Below, one piece after another: positions 1 to 12,594 of a stretch of DNA of 64,000 nucleotides. The notes beneath the pieces are model-generated. The model saw only the letters and a program-made list of their open reading frames with translations, did no database searches and was not told the origin of the DNA. The position numbers and the translations under genes were made by a program. Position 1 is the first letter of the stretch, and every line of letters starts with the position of its first letter. Source of the stretch: Litomosoides sigmodontis (taxonomy: Eukaryota > Nematoda > Chromadorea > Rhabditida > Onchocercidae). The DNA is taken from the NCBI GenBank assembly GCA_963070105.1, contig OY718803.1:3268507-3332506 (forward strand). The letters are read 5' to 3'.

Positions 1-324
1 ACAGTGCTATCAAACGAATCTCTCAACGCTGTCCAGGTAGTTTAAAATGGGTCACTTGAAATTTAATCAAAATGTTAACTTATTAGCTGTAGTCAAAGCA
101 GATGAAAAATAGCAGTAAGCATTTACTCCCCGATAAAACTGGAGCTCTTGATTTGCTTTCTTTTCCCTTATTTGGTTGCTTCTTATTAGTGCAATATCTG
201 AGTCAGTTAGAACACTGTGCTGCTGGTAGACCGCAATTTCAAATATTTTCGATGTTAATTGTATTCGAGTAACTCGGGCTTTTGTTATTTGAGATAAGGA
301 CCATGAAAATTTCATTGTGTTCAG

Positions 325-1786
325 GAAGCCCTTTCACCAATGGCCCTACATGCGCTTGATCGGATTGCATCATTTCACATCGTAGAATATTTGTATACAT
401 TATGTAAACAACTCTCAGAAATATTGTGCTCTGCAATGACTTCAGTGCTAAACGACATTACAATGATGAAAACTGTAGCAGTTGCTGGAAGGCTGAAGAT
501 TTTCGATAATGCTTTGTCAAAATTTTTGCCAAATTCTTCACGATTTACCGTCATTATCAGTAAAGTATACGTTTCACTCGCTTGTTAGTTCGATTTCTGA
601 TTAAGTCAAATTCGGTTTATTACACATACAGTCTTACTCGATTGCAAATGTCATGCTGCTAAATGCTATAAGGTGTTCGATTTGTCATGTACTTCATAGA
701 ATCATGAAACTACTACTGCGTTAATGAAGAGATTTATGCTACTAGAAAATCTAAACTGCTACTAATTGCCCTTTTCATTATTTTTTTTGCATATCTATTT
801 AAGTATTGAATGAGTTAACAAAGAGATTGGATGAACTAACAACCAGGAGCTTCGTTCTAGATTGGTCAATTGCAACTATTGCGGCAGCAGATATTAGCTG
901 TCACCCAGTCAGCGTTACGACAGCATTCATCGAATATTTTCAATGCGGTTGCTGCACTTAACGAGTTTTGCTTTTTCAGTTAAAATTCTTTCCGATAGAA
1001 ACTTGAAGACGTCCAGGGATAGAATCTAAAAAAACATTTTGAAAACAATCTTAGAAAGCTCTCTAAAGAAGTTTGGAAGTTTCTGAAAGAAATCCAATCC
1101 TCTTAAGAATTTCCATTCAATTCTTGTTTTTCAAAAATTAATGCTTCACTGTCTATTCAGAGGTGTTATTGGCGATATTCGTGGGCGTCGCAGCGAATGC
1201 GATGCGACTTTTCTTGGTGAATTGTCGATGCTTTTGGAACGTTGCGCCATAACAGACCCATTTATGAAGGCTAGTTTCAGATCAGATTTTTGGTATCGCA
1301 TTTTGCAGGTGGCATTGTTCTTACAGCGGGATTTTTGTTTTTAGGCATCATAACTGGTGTTATTCAATTTTTGAATATTATAGATATATATCAGGAGAGA
1401 GACACCACAACTGTTGACGCCCACAATGTTTGTTATACTTTTGACCGCGATAAGCAGGTTCAATGGTAAATCATTTTCGAATTTTATCTGTTTTTCGCGT
1501 ACTTTTCTTCAATTACTTGCCTAATCAACCCCTCTTGTAGCAGTTGTTAGATTGAAGGATTTCAATTAGCGATGTTTTTCCGCAAGATCAAGAAAATATT
1601 TCGAATTTTTTATTAGGAAAAATTAAGGAAGTTAATTTTAAAACCATGAGTTTGCAGTCCTTAAAAAAAGCGATTCGACGGATATTTCGGCATTTTGTGC
1701 CGGTTTCGCATGTGTATTATTGCAATTTAATGTTTTACAAGAATTTTTCGAACTCTGCAATATATATTTCTCAGCGATTCTACTAA
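325..1786 (+). CDS. Unrecognised candidate multi-exon gene (partial model)
   Basis: Four or five stop-free, coding-like segments lie in order on the plus strand, several behind good acceptors. 325-559 follows TTCAG, reads EALSPMALHALDRI... and ends at a GTAAAG donor. About 806-930 follows TTTAAG, joins it in phase and reads LNELTKRLDELTTRSF.... About 1160-1308 follows ATTCAG, contains GVIGDIRGRRSECDATF and ends CAG|GTGGCA. About 1346-1457 follows TTTTAG and contains ITGVIQFLNIIDIYQERD. About 1571-1786 contains FPQDQENISNFLLGKIKEV and ends in TAA. Joins after the second segment are uncertain, because some donors are weak and two frames compete near 1560. No start codon or conserved domain is recognised, and the gene may begin left of the window. 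It could be a real poorly conserved gene or a decayed one. Confidence 0.3.
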
Positions 1787-2536
1787 CAACACGTGGAAAT
1801 GCGAAACAACCAACCTTTGTGCATTCTCTTCGCTTCATAGCTCACTATTCTTCTGTACCATTAAATGTAAGTCTTTGATGGACTATTACCAAATCACTGA
1901 GAAGATGAAGTATTATCTCCTAGAAGATTACCATTGCTGCAGTGAAAACTTGAATGAATCTAAATTTTATCATTGAATTTAATTTACAAAGACCACGAAT
2001 TTATATGGGATCCTAAAAAATCTTTTAGTGTGAGCAGAGGAATGAATCAGAGATTTGACTGATGCTACGACTTAAGACACATTGCAACGCATATAGGTTT
2101 AAGAGTGTGTGAGATTTTTGAATTGAGCGATTTGGCTCTGATAGATATAAATGGATGAAATCAGCAATGCATAATCCCTGAGGAATTTGAATATTTTTAG
2201 GAAATGGAAAAATATTTTGTGCCTTCATTACCAGAAAAACCCTGACCATGTACGGATTTGTGCAAATATTTCTGCTATATAATAACAGTATGTGATAATT
2301 TTTTTACTAGAACTTCCCCAACGACAATAAACTAGAAATAAAATTACTAAAACGCTTTAAAACAAGGGAGTGCAACAAATTTTCAAGTTGGGAATGGAAT
2401 GTGTGGTACTACTTATCGAGAATAGGAGACTGAAGGAAACTGAAATATTTCATATAATCATAGAAGCGTGCCTCTGGCTTTTTACATACACTTATCAAAC
2501 ATACATATATTTATAAGGATGGGTGCAACTTCGTAT
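1787..2536. other. No gene seen
   Basis: A+T-rich sequence between the unrecognised candidate gene and the 3' end of CSN7. A 74-codon minus-strand frame at 2025-2249 starts with ATG but has no exon context or recognisable family, so it is not called. Confidence 0.5.
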
Positions 2537-4473
2537 CTAAGAGTGCTTTTTCCCGCGCTGCGTTTTTGTACGCCGATAAAACTCCTTCGGCAACCGTTGC
2601 TCTTCTTCTTCTTCAAGCATTTTCTGCACTTTCTTCGCTTCTTCTGCAACCTGCACAACAAAGAAACTAAGTCGCAGCATTTAAAAACATTCCGGACTAA
2701 AGTGTTATTTTAGATGTATATGAAACAATTTTATGACTTCTATTATGCTTGCCGCTATGCTTCTAATTTCAAGAATACAATGCGCTAAAACACCTGGTAA
2801 CGGTTGGACTTTCCTATCTCGTATCCTGATGGTAATGCTGGTCATTGAAAACCTACATTTAGAAGCGGCATATTTTGGCTTAAGTAAACTTCAGTAACTT
2901 TATTTCACGTTTTCTGTTTCGGTATATTTTTGATAAACAGTGTTCCACCTGCACTTCCAACAAATGGATTACTCATACCTAACATTAAAAAAGGCTCATC
3001 CAAAGCGTATTATTTTTAATGTTACAAGACTTGTCCAACGCATTCATTTTTTTGTTTGATTCATAATAAAAATACACATACTTTTACAGATTAAAGCTTT
3101 TAAAGATTACCTTGTTCTCACGTTCATTCGCTTCTACAATAGCTTGTTCATTAAGTTTTGCTACATGAGTTAAGCTTTCCTTGATACTAGTACACCACTG
3201 TATCCACTTGTGCAACTCTTGACAAATATTATCTAATTCTTCATCGGAAATGTCTCGATTTTTCCAAGAAAAAACCTCTACTTCACTTCTTTGAGCATTC
3301 AACCGACCCTATAAAGTTGAGAATGTGATAATCACAGTTTTTTTTTAACTTGATAATACAAGCAGGGAAACGAGGAAGATCGTTCAAAAAAACCTGTCTA
3401 TATACTTTTTATCTTTGTCATTTAGTTACTATCCAGTCTATACTGTGGCAGAGGCAATTTTTAATATCTTAGCACAATAACAAAACGAACCATAAGATGA
3501 ATCTTACCAGCAACTCAAGCTTTTCTATCAGCGATCTGAATTGCTTAAACAATCAAAAACAATTTCTATTAATTATTACAGAAAAAATAAGTGAAAAAAA
3601 ACCTGAATAATACCATCATATACGGCAGAAATGAAAAGGCGTTGGAATTCTTGGAGGTCGGTAATTTGTAATTCATGCATTGCACTTTCGATTGAAAAAA
3701 TTTTTGAACGACTGCACATTGTTACCAGCGTTAATTGCCGTAATTTTTGTATCATGGTCTTACTTAGCTCAGGCAAATCATCTTTACGTGCAACATAATC
3801 TGCATACGTTCCTAAAAGCGATAAATTATTGTGCATTATTTGCATACAAATGATCAGTTGAAATATTAAAATTAATTTCTTGATTGTTTCCTTCATTACC
3901 CCGCTTTACATGAATAAAAGAGATAATAAGTGCATCAATATGATAAGACCACGATCCTCTACCACAAAAGTTCGCCGTAGAAATTTGAGAAATCAATGGA
4001 TTACTGAAAGAGATTAACACTGAACGACGAGAGAAGACTGACGAAGAATAAGAGACTAAAACTGAGCTAACGGAAATTAGCTGTCCACCCATCTACTTGC
4101 TTGTTGCCATTTGTGATATTTGTGATGGCTTATTTAAATGACATGCCTTAGGCGGAAACTGCTGGATTATTAACACGGTACTAAATTTAAATAAATTTCT
4201 CGTCTTCAACAGATATCCATCTGGAACGGTTTCCCTATTAAAGTTTTGCTCATACTTAAAATGCAGATATATTAACTTACCATAGGCAAAGAGGTACAAT
4301 AAATTGTAATATTTGAAATAATTTGGATCGTTTTGTAATGCTTCCACAGACGGTTCTGCCAAAAACTGAGCGAATGTGTACATGTCGCTGGCTTCTACGA
4401 CAGAGCAAATCTGCTGCATAACTTCCTCCGCATTCTGTGCATTTCGAAAATTACACAAGTGGACGTCAACCAT
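2537..4473 (-). CDS. CSN7: COP9 signalosome complex subunit 7 (CSN7)
   Basis: CSN7 is a PCI-domain scaffold subunit of the COP9 signalosome, which removes NEDD8 from cullins and so tunes cullin-RING ubiquitin ligases. Exons from the 5' end are 4473-4281, 3811-3603, 3308-3111 and 2650-2537; all introns are GT-AG and the frame is continuous for 237 aa. Human CSN7 is about 265-275 aa. Recognisable parts are an N-terminal helical block (VVEASDMYTFAQFLAEP), then LFAYGTYADYV, RKDDLPELS, QKLRQLTLVTM and AVYDGIIQGRLN, which follow human CSN7 almost word for word, and a charged coiled-coil C-terminus (VAEEAKKVQKMLEEEEEQR). The start is the first in-frame ATG at 4473. TTGCAG just upstream (near 4487) could be a spliced-leader acceptor giving a very short 5' UTR, or could join an unseen first exon. 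Family identity is firm; the N-terminus is less sure. Confidence 0.92.
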
Positions 4474-5630
4474 TAGAAATGATCGCTGCAATACATTTCA
4501 CTTTTATGCACACACATACCAAAATGTAGCATTCATGCAAGGCTGTACTACTGCATGAATCAGCAATATCTTTGATTTTTAAGTAAAACAACTTTTAAGT
4601 AAAACAAAGAATTTGCACAGAATATTTTAATGGCTAAAATCGTGAGCTTCCAGCTAATACATGAGCTAACGGTCATCAAATACGTAACGACAGTGTCCCA
4701 CACTGCAAAGATCGGATATATCGAACAATAATACGTGACCCCCAGAAATTATTCAAGAACTTATCAACGACAAAAAAAAGTCTTGAATGGTAAATTCAGT
4801 AAGCGTACGCTATTAACAGAACCGCAGAACACTCATCAAATTCGAAAATGGTTCGTGCAACGCGAACAGCACTTCGCGTGCATATAGGGAGCTGACACTT
4901 ACCCACCATGAAAAACTCAATCCCACCTAGTTCAGTGCAGGAAGCGTCGAAAAAGATTGTTAGATGTAAAAACGAACTTGTTGTGCATTACTATCAAAGA
5001 CGTAAGGTGTTACGTTGCAATGTATTTAATTAATTTTTATACACGTACACTAAAATATCCAAATTCCGGAAATGTTATTTAAGATTAAGAGGGACGGTAT
5101 AAATATGTAATTGCACGATTTGCATCATTTTTGTGGTTTTTGATAGTTTGCATGAATGTGCGTAGAATGATCGATCATATGTTACATATTTTATAAGATT
5201 ATCAGACGTTAGATTAATGTTCCAAAATTCTAAAGTTTCATATTTGTGATTTAATATTGCGAAAACTAGAAGTATTGAAATTGACTAATTTTTCGTTTAA
5301 TTTTGGATTATTTCAAGAGTTTTTGTGTTGTATTAATTTCGAATAATAGTATGGGTAAGAGAGGACCGAGCGATGACCAGTGATCACATTCTTCAATGAT
5401 CCCAGAAGCAAATGACACTCAAATATATGAATTAAGCAGTTATTTTGTCCTTCAAATGGTTTGAGAAAAATTCTAACTGATAGGATTTCTTAAGGTCGTT
5501 GTCACTCAAATCATCACTGATTCGCTGTCCATCACTGAACCAATGGATGGAAATCAATTGCTTGACGATTTCATTGTCAAATAAAATATGCTTAATACAT
5601 AACTTCACACTGCACAATTAGCATGCGTTG
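4474..5630. other. Gene-free stretch upstream of CSN7
   Basis: No coding exon, RNA gene or repeat is recognised. It should hold the CSN7 promoter, but no specific element can be identified by reading. Confidence 0.5.
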
Positions 5631-5955
5631 TCGCATAAGTCGCAGAGCTCAAAATGCATTATCGCATAACTCGCAGAGCTCAAAGTGCATTATCGCATAA
5701 ATCGCAGAGCCTGGTGTTCATTGTCGCATAACTCGCAGAGCTCAAAGTGCATTATCGCATAAATCGCAGAGCCTGGTGTTCATTGTCGCATAACTCGCAG
5801 AGCTCAAAGTGCATTATCGCATAAATCGCAGAGCCTGGTGTTCATTGTCGCATAACTCGCAGAGCCTGGTGTTCATTGTCGCATAACTCGCAGAGCCTGG
5901 TGTTCATTGTCGCATAACTCGCAGAGCTCAAAATGCATTATCGCATGAGTTGTAG
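5631..5955. repeat. 31-bp minisatellite with two alternating unit types
   Basis: Ten full 31-bp units and a degenerate partial one run head to tail. Every unit opens with TCGCATAA followed by one variable base and TCGCAGAG. The second half is one of two versions: type A ends CTCAAAGTGCATTA and type B ends CCTGGTGTTCATTG. The order is A A B A B A B B B A, so part of the array behaves as a 62-bp A-B dimer. It lies about 1.2 kb upstream of CSN7 and is markedly richer in G+C than its surroundings. No spacers are present, so it is not a CRISPR array. Confidence 0.97.
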
Positions 5956-7413
5956 TTTGTTGACGAACTGAAGTTTTAAAACAAATGGGTGGTAATCATT
6001 AAGATTCTACCTATTATGAAAATGTGAAATACAAGTCAAAGTTAATATTCGAACGGCAGTATTGGTATTTAGCACAGACGAGATAGTTTCTGATGTACAG
6101 TAAACGAAGCATTATAGCTGATGGCATACTGTAGTCAGTTGAATTTGTATGATAATTTTAGGTCCAAGGAAAATTAACTTCTTGAATTATAGATTTAAAT
6201 TTACTTATTAGGTATTTCCCATTTAGATATCGTCAAATTTTGCAGCTCAGTGTAAATCACAGTTCAGTGATAACTTTTATTATCGCAGGATACAATCAGT
6301 ACGGTTCATAGAAAGCGTAGAAATTCCGCAATATCAATTATTCGAAATTTTCAGTTTTCTTTTAATGATTGATGAGCAATTAATGATTATTAAAATTTCT
6401 CACAATCCTACTTCAACTTCCATCAAGTTCCCTTTGATATCCTTTGCAAAAATGAGCTGTAAGCGTACGTGACATAATAATGCATGCATCGTTTCAAGGG
6501 CATACTATCCATGAGGATCAATGTCCATACAATAGTATATTGATAATGGATGTTTGCATTTATTTGTATTTTACATAAATTTATTCTTCCTGTCACATGC
6601 ATGCATGACACAGGAAAGGTCAATAGCCTGTGCGATCAGCGTTTTTAAAATAGCACGAACTGTCACAAAAATCAATTTGTTTTCAAATCAGCAAGATGTT
6701 TTGAAGAAGATAGTTAGACGTGCCGTAGCGTACATCTCACACACCTGGACATTGTTTTTTTTTTCTTCCCTTTTTGTTTTAAATATTCATTTTTGAAGAG
6801 AGAAAAAGGAAAAGGGAAATGGTAACTCATCCATTGTTATGTCGTGTAAATTGAAAAGGAAGAAAAAACGATCGCATATGTTGTATTTTTTTTTAATTTA
6901 AATTTTAGGATTTTTGCCATTTTATTTTTTAGCTCTAAAAAGATTGCTATAATTGTGGAAATATTGCTTGCATAACTAATTAGCGCACATCGATTGTAAG
7001 TATTGTAAGTAGTAATGTCATCGAGCACTTTCAAATTTGCATTTTCTTTTTGTTCGATCAGATTCATACCGTAGTCTTCTCTTACGAGAAAACGAGAGCA
7101 AATTAAAAAAAAAACAAAAACAAAAACAAATTGCAATAAAAGAACTTTATTGAATTGTAAGTAGTAATGTCACTCAGTATTGTCACTAACTCAAACAGTT
7201 TTCTGGATCATTTAAACAAATATCTAATTTAATTTAATTTTATTAAAATTTCTGTTATTAATTAACGAAAAAAAAATTGTTAGAATATTTCTTCCTAAGC
7301 CTTCTTATTACATTGGATTATTAAAATTTTGTTATGCTAACTTTTACCTTAATTTTTTAACATCATTTCATCAATTATTTTCAATCAATCTGGAAGCGAT
7401 TTATCTCATCATC
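5956..7413. other. Gene-free stretch
   Basis: A+T-rich sequence without recognisable exons. A near-palindrome centred on ATGCATGCAT lies at 6589-6614. Nothing else stands out. Confidence 0.5.
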
Positions 7414-7969
7414 ATGTTTGTTCAGTTAGTCCGGAATGCATTTAGTTACTTATACGCCATGCTTTTATCGGTGATCGATACCGGAAAACCGCATTTCGAC
7501 AATATGCAAATTTCATATTGTTCGGTTTTTGGTGAGAGAAGGAAGCAAGAGATTGAGATGAAAAGTTTCCGAAGAGAAATCATTGCTGGACTGCCGGAGG
7601 AAGAGATCGATCAGATATACGTACCAGTACGGTGACAGTGACACGAGCGGAGGAGATTGACGGTATGGTTGAAGGTATAGCTTTTGCGGGGTCTCGATAA
7701 TCAGTGGGAGACGGGATGGTAGCGCAGGGTACCTATCTACCTGCTGGACGGATGATGAAGAGACGAAGGAACCAGCTGACCTATTTCGTCGACCCGACGA
7801 CAATGGCGCTGATGACGATGATTGCTATGAATTACGCGCATCGCCTCAATTCAGCTGGATAAAACGGCATTGCGCAAGGCCAAGGACAGCCCATTCATCC
7901 TCTCTCTCTCCCTCTCTCTCTCTCTCTCTCCCACCACACTTTTCACACTCCTCTAATCGTCCTGCATAA
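7414..7969 (+). other. Coding-like GC island, function unknown
   Basis: This stretch is clearly richer in G+C than its flanks and contains protein-like reading in all three plus frames in succession. 7414-7635 is an ATG-to-stop frame of 73 aa ending in LPEEEIDQIYVPVR. A second frame about 7625-7700 reads TVTVTRAEEIDGMVEGIAF. A third, stop-free from 7673 to 7969 and lacking its own ATG, reads SIISGRRDGSAGYLSTCW then DDEETKEPADLFRR and DDNGADDDDCYEL, before running into a CT microsatellite. The pattern fits small exons of an unknown gene, or one coding stretch broken by small indels, natural or from assembly close to the gap at 8327. No family is recognised. Confidence 0.25.
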
Positions 7970-8316
7970 CTTTAACTTCATTCAAGTGAAATTTTTAAAT
8001 TTTAAAATTCATCGTTACTCGCACAGATATCTCTTCCATTTTAGATTACCATTAATGCATAACAACGAAAAGTTCACGTTGACCTTGATCTTTCTTCATG
8101 AATTTTCCTGTTTATATTGATAATATTGCTGCTAGCAGTAAGCAATTCGGCAATGCGAACTTCATCGCCATTCTTATTGAATTTTTTAGTTTTTAAATTT
8201 TGTAAAAGTCTGAACTTTCCTTCCACTCAAATGTATTTGTGATAAAAACAGTCAGTTCAAATTCCTCAAATTAGGAACAAAAAAAGGGAGGTGAGAGAGG
8301 AGGGGGAGCAGTGTGA

Positions 8317-8554
8317 GTGGTGGTGGNNNNNNNNNNNNNNNNNNNNNNNNNNNNNNNNNNNNNNNNNNNNNNNNNNNNNNNNNNNNNNNNNNNNNNNNNN
8401 NNNNNNNNNNNNNNNNNNNNNNNNNNNNNNNNNNNNNNNNNNNNNNNNNNNNNNNNNNNNNNNNNNNNNNNNNNNNNNNNNNNNNNNNNNNNNNNNNNNN
8501 NNNNNNNNNNNNNNNNNNNNNNNNNNTGGTGGTGGTGGTGGTAGTGGTGCTGGA
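8317..8554. other. Assembly gap of 200 N inside a TGG repeat
   Basis: The N run covers 8327-8526. Both sides are TGG/GGT triplet repeat, ending on the right with GTAGTGGTGCTGG. The gap therefore most likely hides a longer trinucleotide tract. The round figure of 200 is probably a placeholder and not a measured length. Confidence 0.95.
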
Positions 8555-11500
8555 TAAATTGACCTTGGCATAAAGTGTCATTGACGTCAGTATTTCTTTC
8601 AAATGTCCACATACTGTTTGATAAGCGCGCCCTCCGGAAAGCTCTTTGAAACGGAGGCAAAATTCCTTTTGATCTCAAACCTTATCAGCAATCGATAACA
8701 GTGCAACGAGTGATTGATAACTCTTCCTTTCTCTTTCTCTTTCTCTTTCTTCCACTCTCTCTCTCCCTCTCTCTTCTCTCCTGTTAAGTAATCCAATTAT
8801 CGTTTGTGCTTGATAGTATTACTAACACTCAAGCACCACTATTACGGATATGGAAAGAGCTGATGAAATTACGGTATTTGTTGAATTACTGTTTCCTTTC
8901 GTTTTTTTTTTGTTCACAATTTCAGCATTGGTAAATTAATTGCTAAATTAAGTTTTACTGTTGTAAATTAAACAAAGTATTATTGCGACAAGATTGATTA
9001 GAGAATTGTAAATTGAAATTAACCCATATGGAATCATTCTATGGTACCCGCTCCACCTTTCTCGTTTGTTTTTTCTTTTTTATTTTCCTAAGTAGCTATA
9101 GGAGGAGGGATGAAGTAGCGATTGATAATTTCAATGAAATGATTTCAATGTAGAAAATTATAACTGAATTGTACTGGTTGTAGTATTAAATTTTAGTTAG
9201 GTCAAGGTCAGATAAGGTATAATTTATCATCAATATAAATATATATGGAGATAATAATCTTGTGGAAAGTATAGAAATCATATGATTTTACCCCATATCC
9301 TATTCTATCCTGTTTATTATAGAAATTTGAGAATTCTTAAATAGCAAAATGAATTGAACATTAAGAAGTAATCCTCTTCCACACATCCTTCACTCTCATC
9401 CATAAGCAAACTTCCTAGTTTCTTTCTCAGTTCCACGCGGTGATAGTACAGTATGCATGGATCGACCTATAATGATAATAATAACAATAATAATAATCAT
9501 CATCGTTGGTACGTGTACGGTAGGTCTCTTTTGCGCAAAAGTAAAGAGGTGGAAGATTGAACGAATGGCAGCAATAGCGCAAGGTCAACGGATTCATCCA
9601 TCCGTACACCGACTAACTTCAAATCATGCAATTTTTATTGAAAATTCAATTCGTTCATCCATTCTCTCTTAAATCCACGAATTTCATTGCTCTATTTCTT
9701 CCGCCTTTTTTTTCCTCTGAAATTATTACTTAGTCTAAGCATAAATGTATTACTTAGCAACAATTATATCTTTAACAATCACTAATTCTAAATTTCAGTA
9801 GAAATATACACCGAGTGCTGTCAACAATAGATTTTAATTTACTCAAATAATTTTGTTTTAGCAGTGAATAGCTAGCATATATCATCTTGCTGATATCATA
9901 ACAGTTTGAAAATGTCTTACTCACTAATGGTAATGTAGTTTTTTGCTGCATTAAATCAGATCAAATCTGACAGATTTAATTTCTATAAAATATATAAATG
10001 TAATGAAAATCCATATTGGATTAATTTAAAAAATATGCAAAAAAAGAAGAAAGAAAAGTCCATTTGTGAGAAATGAAATTGAAGAAATGAAAAAAAAAGT
10101 GAGCCGAAATTAATGAATGATTAATGTTTCAGTTGTTTTAATATGTTGATTTTCATTTCATTTTCCATCTTCCTTTACTTATCTTCTTTTTTATTTTTTG
10201 TAATTTCACTTTTTCAAAAGTAATTTTCAAAAGTAATCTAAATTCTCTGAAGTCTCTTTCTTTCTTGCACTACCAAATTTATATGCTTGGCGCATTTTGA
10301 AAAAATATTTGTGGAAAATTTCACAACCACTATGCGTATGCTTGTTGGTAATTACTACTTATTATACTGCAAATATCGCTTCATATATTATTGCTTATCA
10401 AACTTAACACTTTCTCGTTTAATAAAATAAATTTTCGAATGTGAGAGAGATTGTCTGTTCTCTTTTACTTCTCCTTCTCCTTCTCCTCATTCTCCCTCTT
10501 TTTTTTCTGATAGGTAAGTGAGAGAGTATTGGATGGCAAAAAAAGAAAAGAAATTAAACAAAATACTTTTCTCTATTTGATTCAGTAAATAATTCAAAAT
10601 TAATAAGTGAGACGAGAGTGCGCCTTCTTCTTCGTCGTCGTTGCTTTTTTTTTCACCAAATCTCTCAGACAATTCAATGACGCAGTAGTGCCTTTTGCTA
10701 TTTGATAAATTTTTTAAAAAATTATCACTTTCTATTTGATAAGCAAATTTTAGCCTATTTCACTGAGAAAAAAGAAGGGGAAAAAAATGGGAAGCGTTTT
10801 TTTTCTTTTGCTTTTCCTTCAGCAAACAGCATACTTTTATCAGAGAAAAAAACTTTTTCTCATCAATTTTCTCTTTTCTTTTTCTCATTCACTTTTCATT
10901 CTCTTCTCTCTTCTTTTCATCTCATTCCTCTCTCTCTCTTTCTCTTTCTCTCTCTTTGTTGTTGTTGCTGCTATTTTTTTTGCTTACTTTTTCTCACCTT
11001 TGCTTTCTCTTTTTTTTTGCACAAATTTTCATTATTATTTTGCAGACAAGAAAAAACGAGGAAAATTTAAATAGAATTGTTGCTAAACGGCAAAATGAAA
11101 CAAAAAAAGGAAAAAAAATTTCGTTTTAAAAAAAAGAACAAATCGGTTGACAAGCGTTTGACAAGCTTATCACTCTCTCAAATAAATTTCCATCCTCGCA
11201 ATTGAATGGTTTGCCTTGCAATGAATGACCTCTCTCTGTTAAGTGTCACAGTACAACACTGTGTCACACTCTGTTTGCGTGTGCGTGCGTATGCGTGTGC
11301 GTGCGTGTGTGTGTGTCTATTTAAAAAATCAGGTCAACTAAATCACCGAAGTGAAGTTGCGTAATGAAAGTTTTAGCCATTTTCTTTCTTTTTTTTTTCT
11401 TCCTCTTTCATTTATTCGTCATCCCTTTCGGAATATTTGATGGTAAAAAAGAGAAAGAAAATTAAGTTTTTCTCTTAATTTAAATGGTTTTTTGTTTTTT

Positions 11501-11964
11501 AAAAACGCTAATGAAATTTGGCATGATTTTGACCACTTTTTGTTTATAATTTTGAATTAAAAAAAAAAGAAATTGAAAACTTTCAGATGCATTTTAACAG
11601 CAATTACTGGTAGGTAATAAGTTGTTGACGTAAAGTGTGAAGCTATCAGCGATGCATGAAGTTATGCCATGGCGACTTCACCATCTTATCGCATTGCTTT
11701 TGAATGTCACAGGCAATCATCCATTTTTAAAATAACAATTTTTTGAATTTTAACAATAAATTTTCAGCGTTAAATTAGCATTTTCGCTTAAAATTTTGCA
11801 AAATTTAATTAGATGATAATAACGTATTCGTCGTTTCTCATCAATAATCAAATTTTTTAGCATCTTATAGAGATTGGAAACGGTGATAATTAATTTGCAC
11901 GATATATTTAAGTCTAATTAAGAAAAAGTTGACCAGTCAGTTGACCAATAAGATAGATATATAT

Positions 11965-11998
<34 letters not shown>

Positions 11999-12343
11999 TG
12001 TATGTGTGTCTGTGTCTTTGTAATAAATTAAATGATGTATATGGGCAGCACTGTTATGTTTATTCCTTCACTGTTTACATTTTTGAAATATTGTTGAGAC
12101 GGTGATTAAAGCTTACGTAGATAAACAAAATCAGGTTTTCCCCTCTGAGAGAGGGAGAGAAAAAAAGACGGAGGGAGTGGGAAACTTGATTGCATAATTG
12201 TCTCACTCAACTTGCGAAAATGACAATGGCGAAAATTTTATTTCGATTCAGTGGAAATAGCATTATCACCACTACTACTAACTCTTTTGGCTCAAGAGAA
12301 ATCATTCGCTTAGGTTTACACTCTCAGTTCCTCTTATTGTTTA
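8555..12343. other. Gene-poor stretch with microsatellites
   Basis: No conserved exon is seen. It holds pyrimidine-rich tracts (8723-8780, 10460-10505, 10900-10960) and GT tracts (11273-11318 and about 11964-11998). One short frame with a possible membrane segment (9457-9672) is treated as a finding. A regulatory role for the distant blmp-1 gene is possible but not shown by the sequence. Confidence 0.5.
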
Positions 12344-12548
12344 ATGTTATTGTTGCTGCTGTTACTTTTGCTTTTATTGTTATTGTTGTTGTTATTGTTG
12401 TTGCTGTTGTTGTTGTTGTTGCTGTTGTTGTTGTTGTTGCTGTTGTTGTTGTTGTTGCTGTTGTTGTTGCTGTTGTTGTTGTTGTTGCTGTTGCTGTTGT
12501 TGTTGCTGTTGTTGATGTTGTTGCTGTTGTTGTTGTTGTTGTTGTTGC

Positions 12549-12594
<46 letters not shown>

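Noticed and set aside
5631..5955. Possible CRISPR array
   Set aside because: Units are contiguous without unique spacers, in a eukaryotic genome. The same applies to 52546-52877.
7513..7803. 96-codon minus-strand frame
   Set aside because: It lacks an ATG at its start and lies antisense to more protein-like plus-strand reading.
8252..8678. Open frames crossing the N run
   Set aside because: They depend on unknown bases and on the TGG/CCA repeat around the gap.
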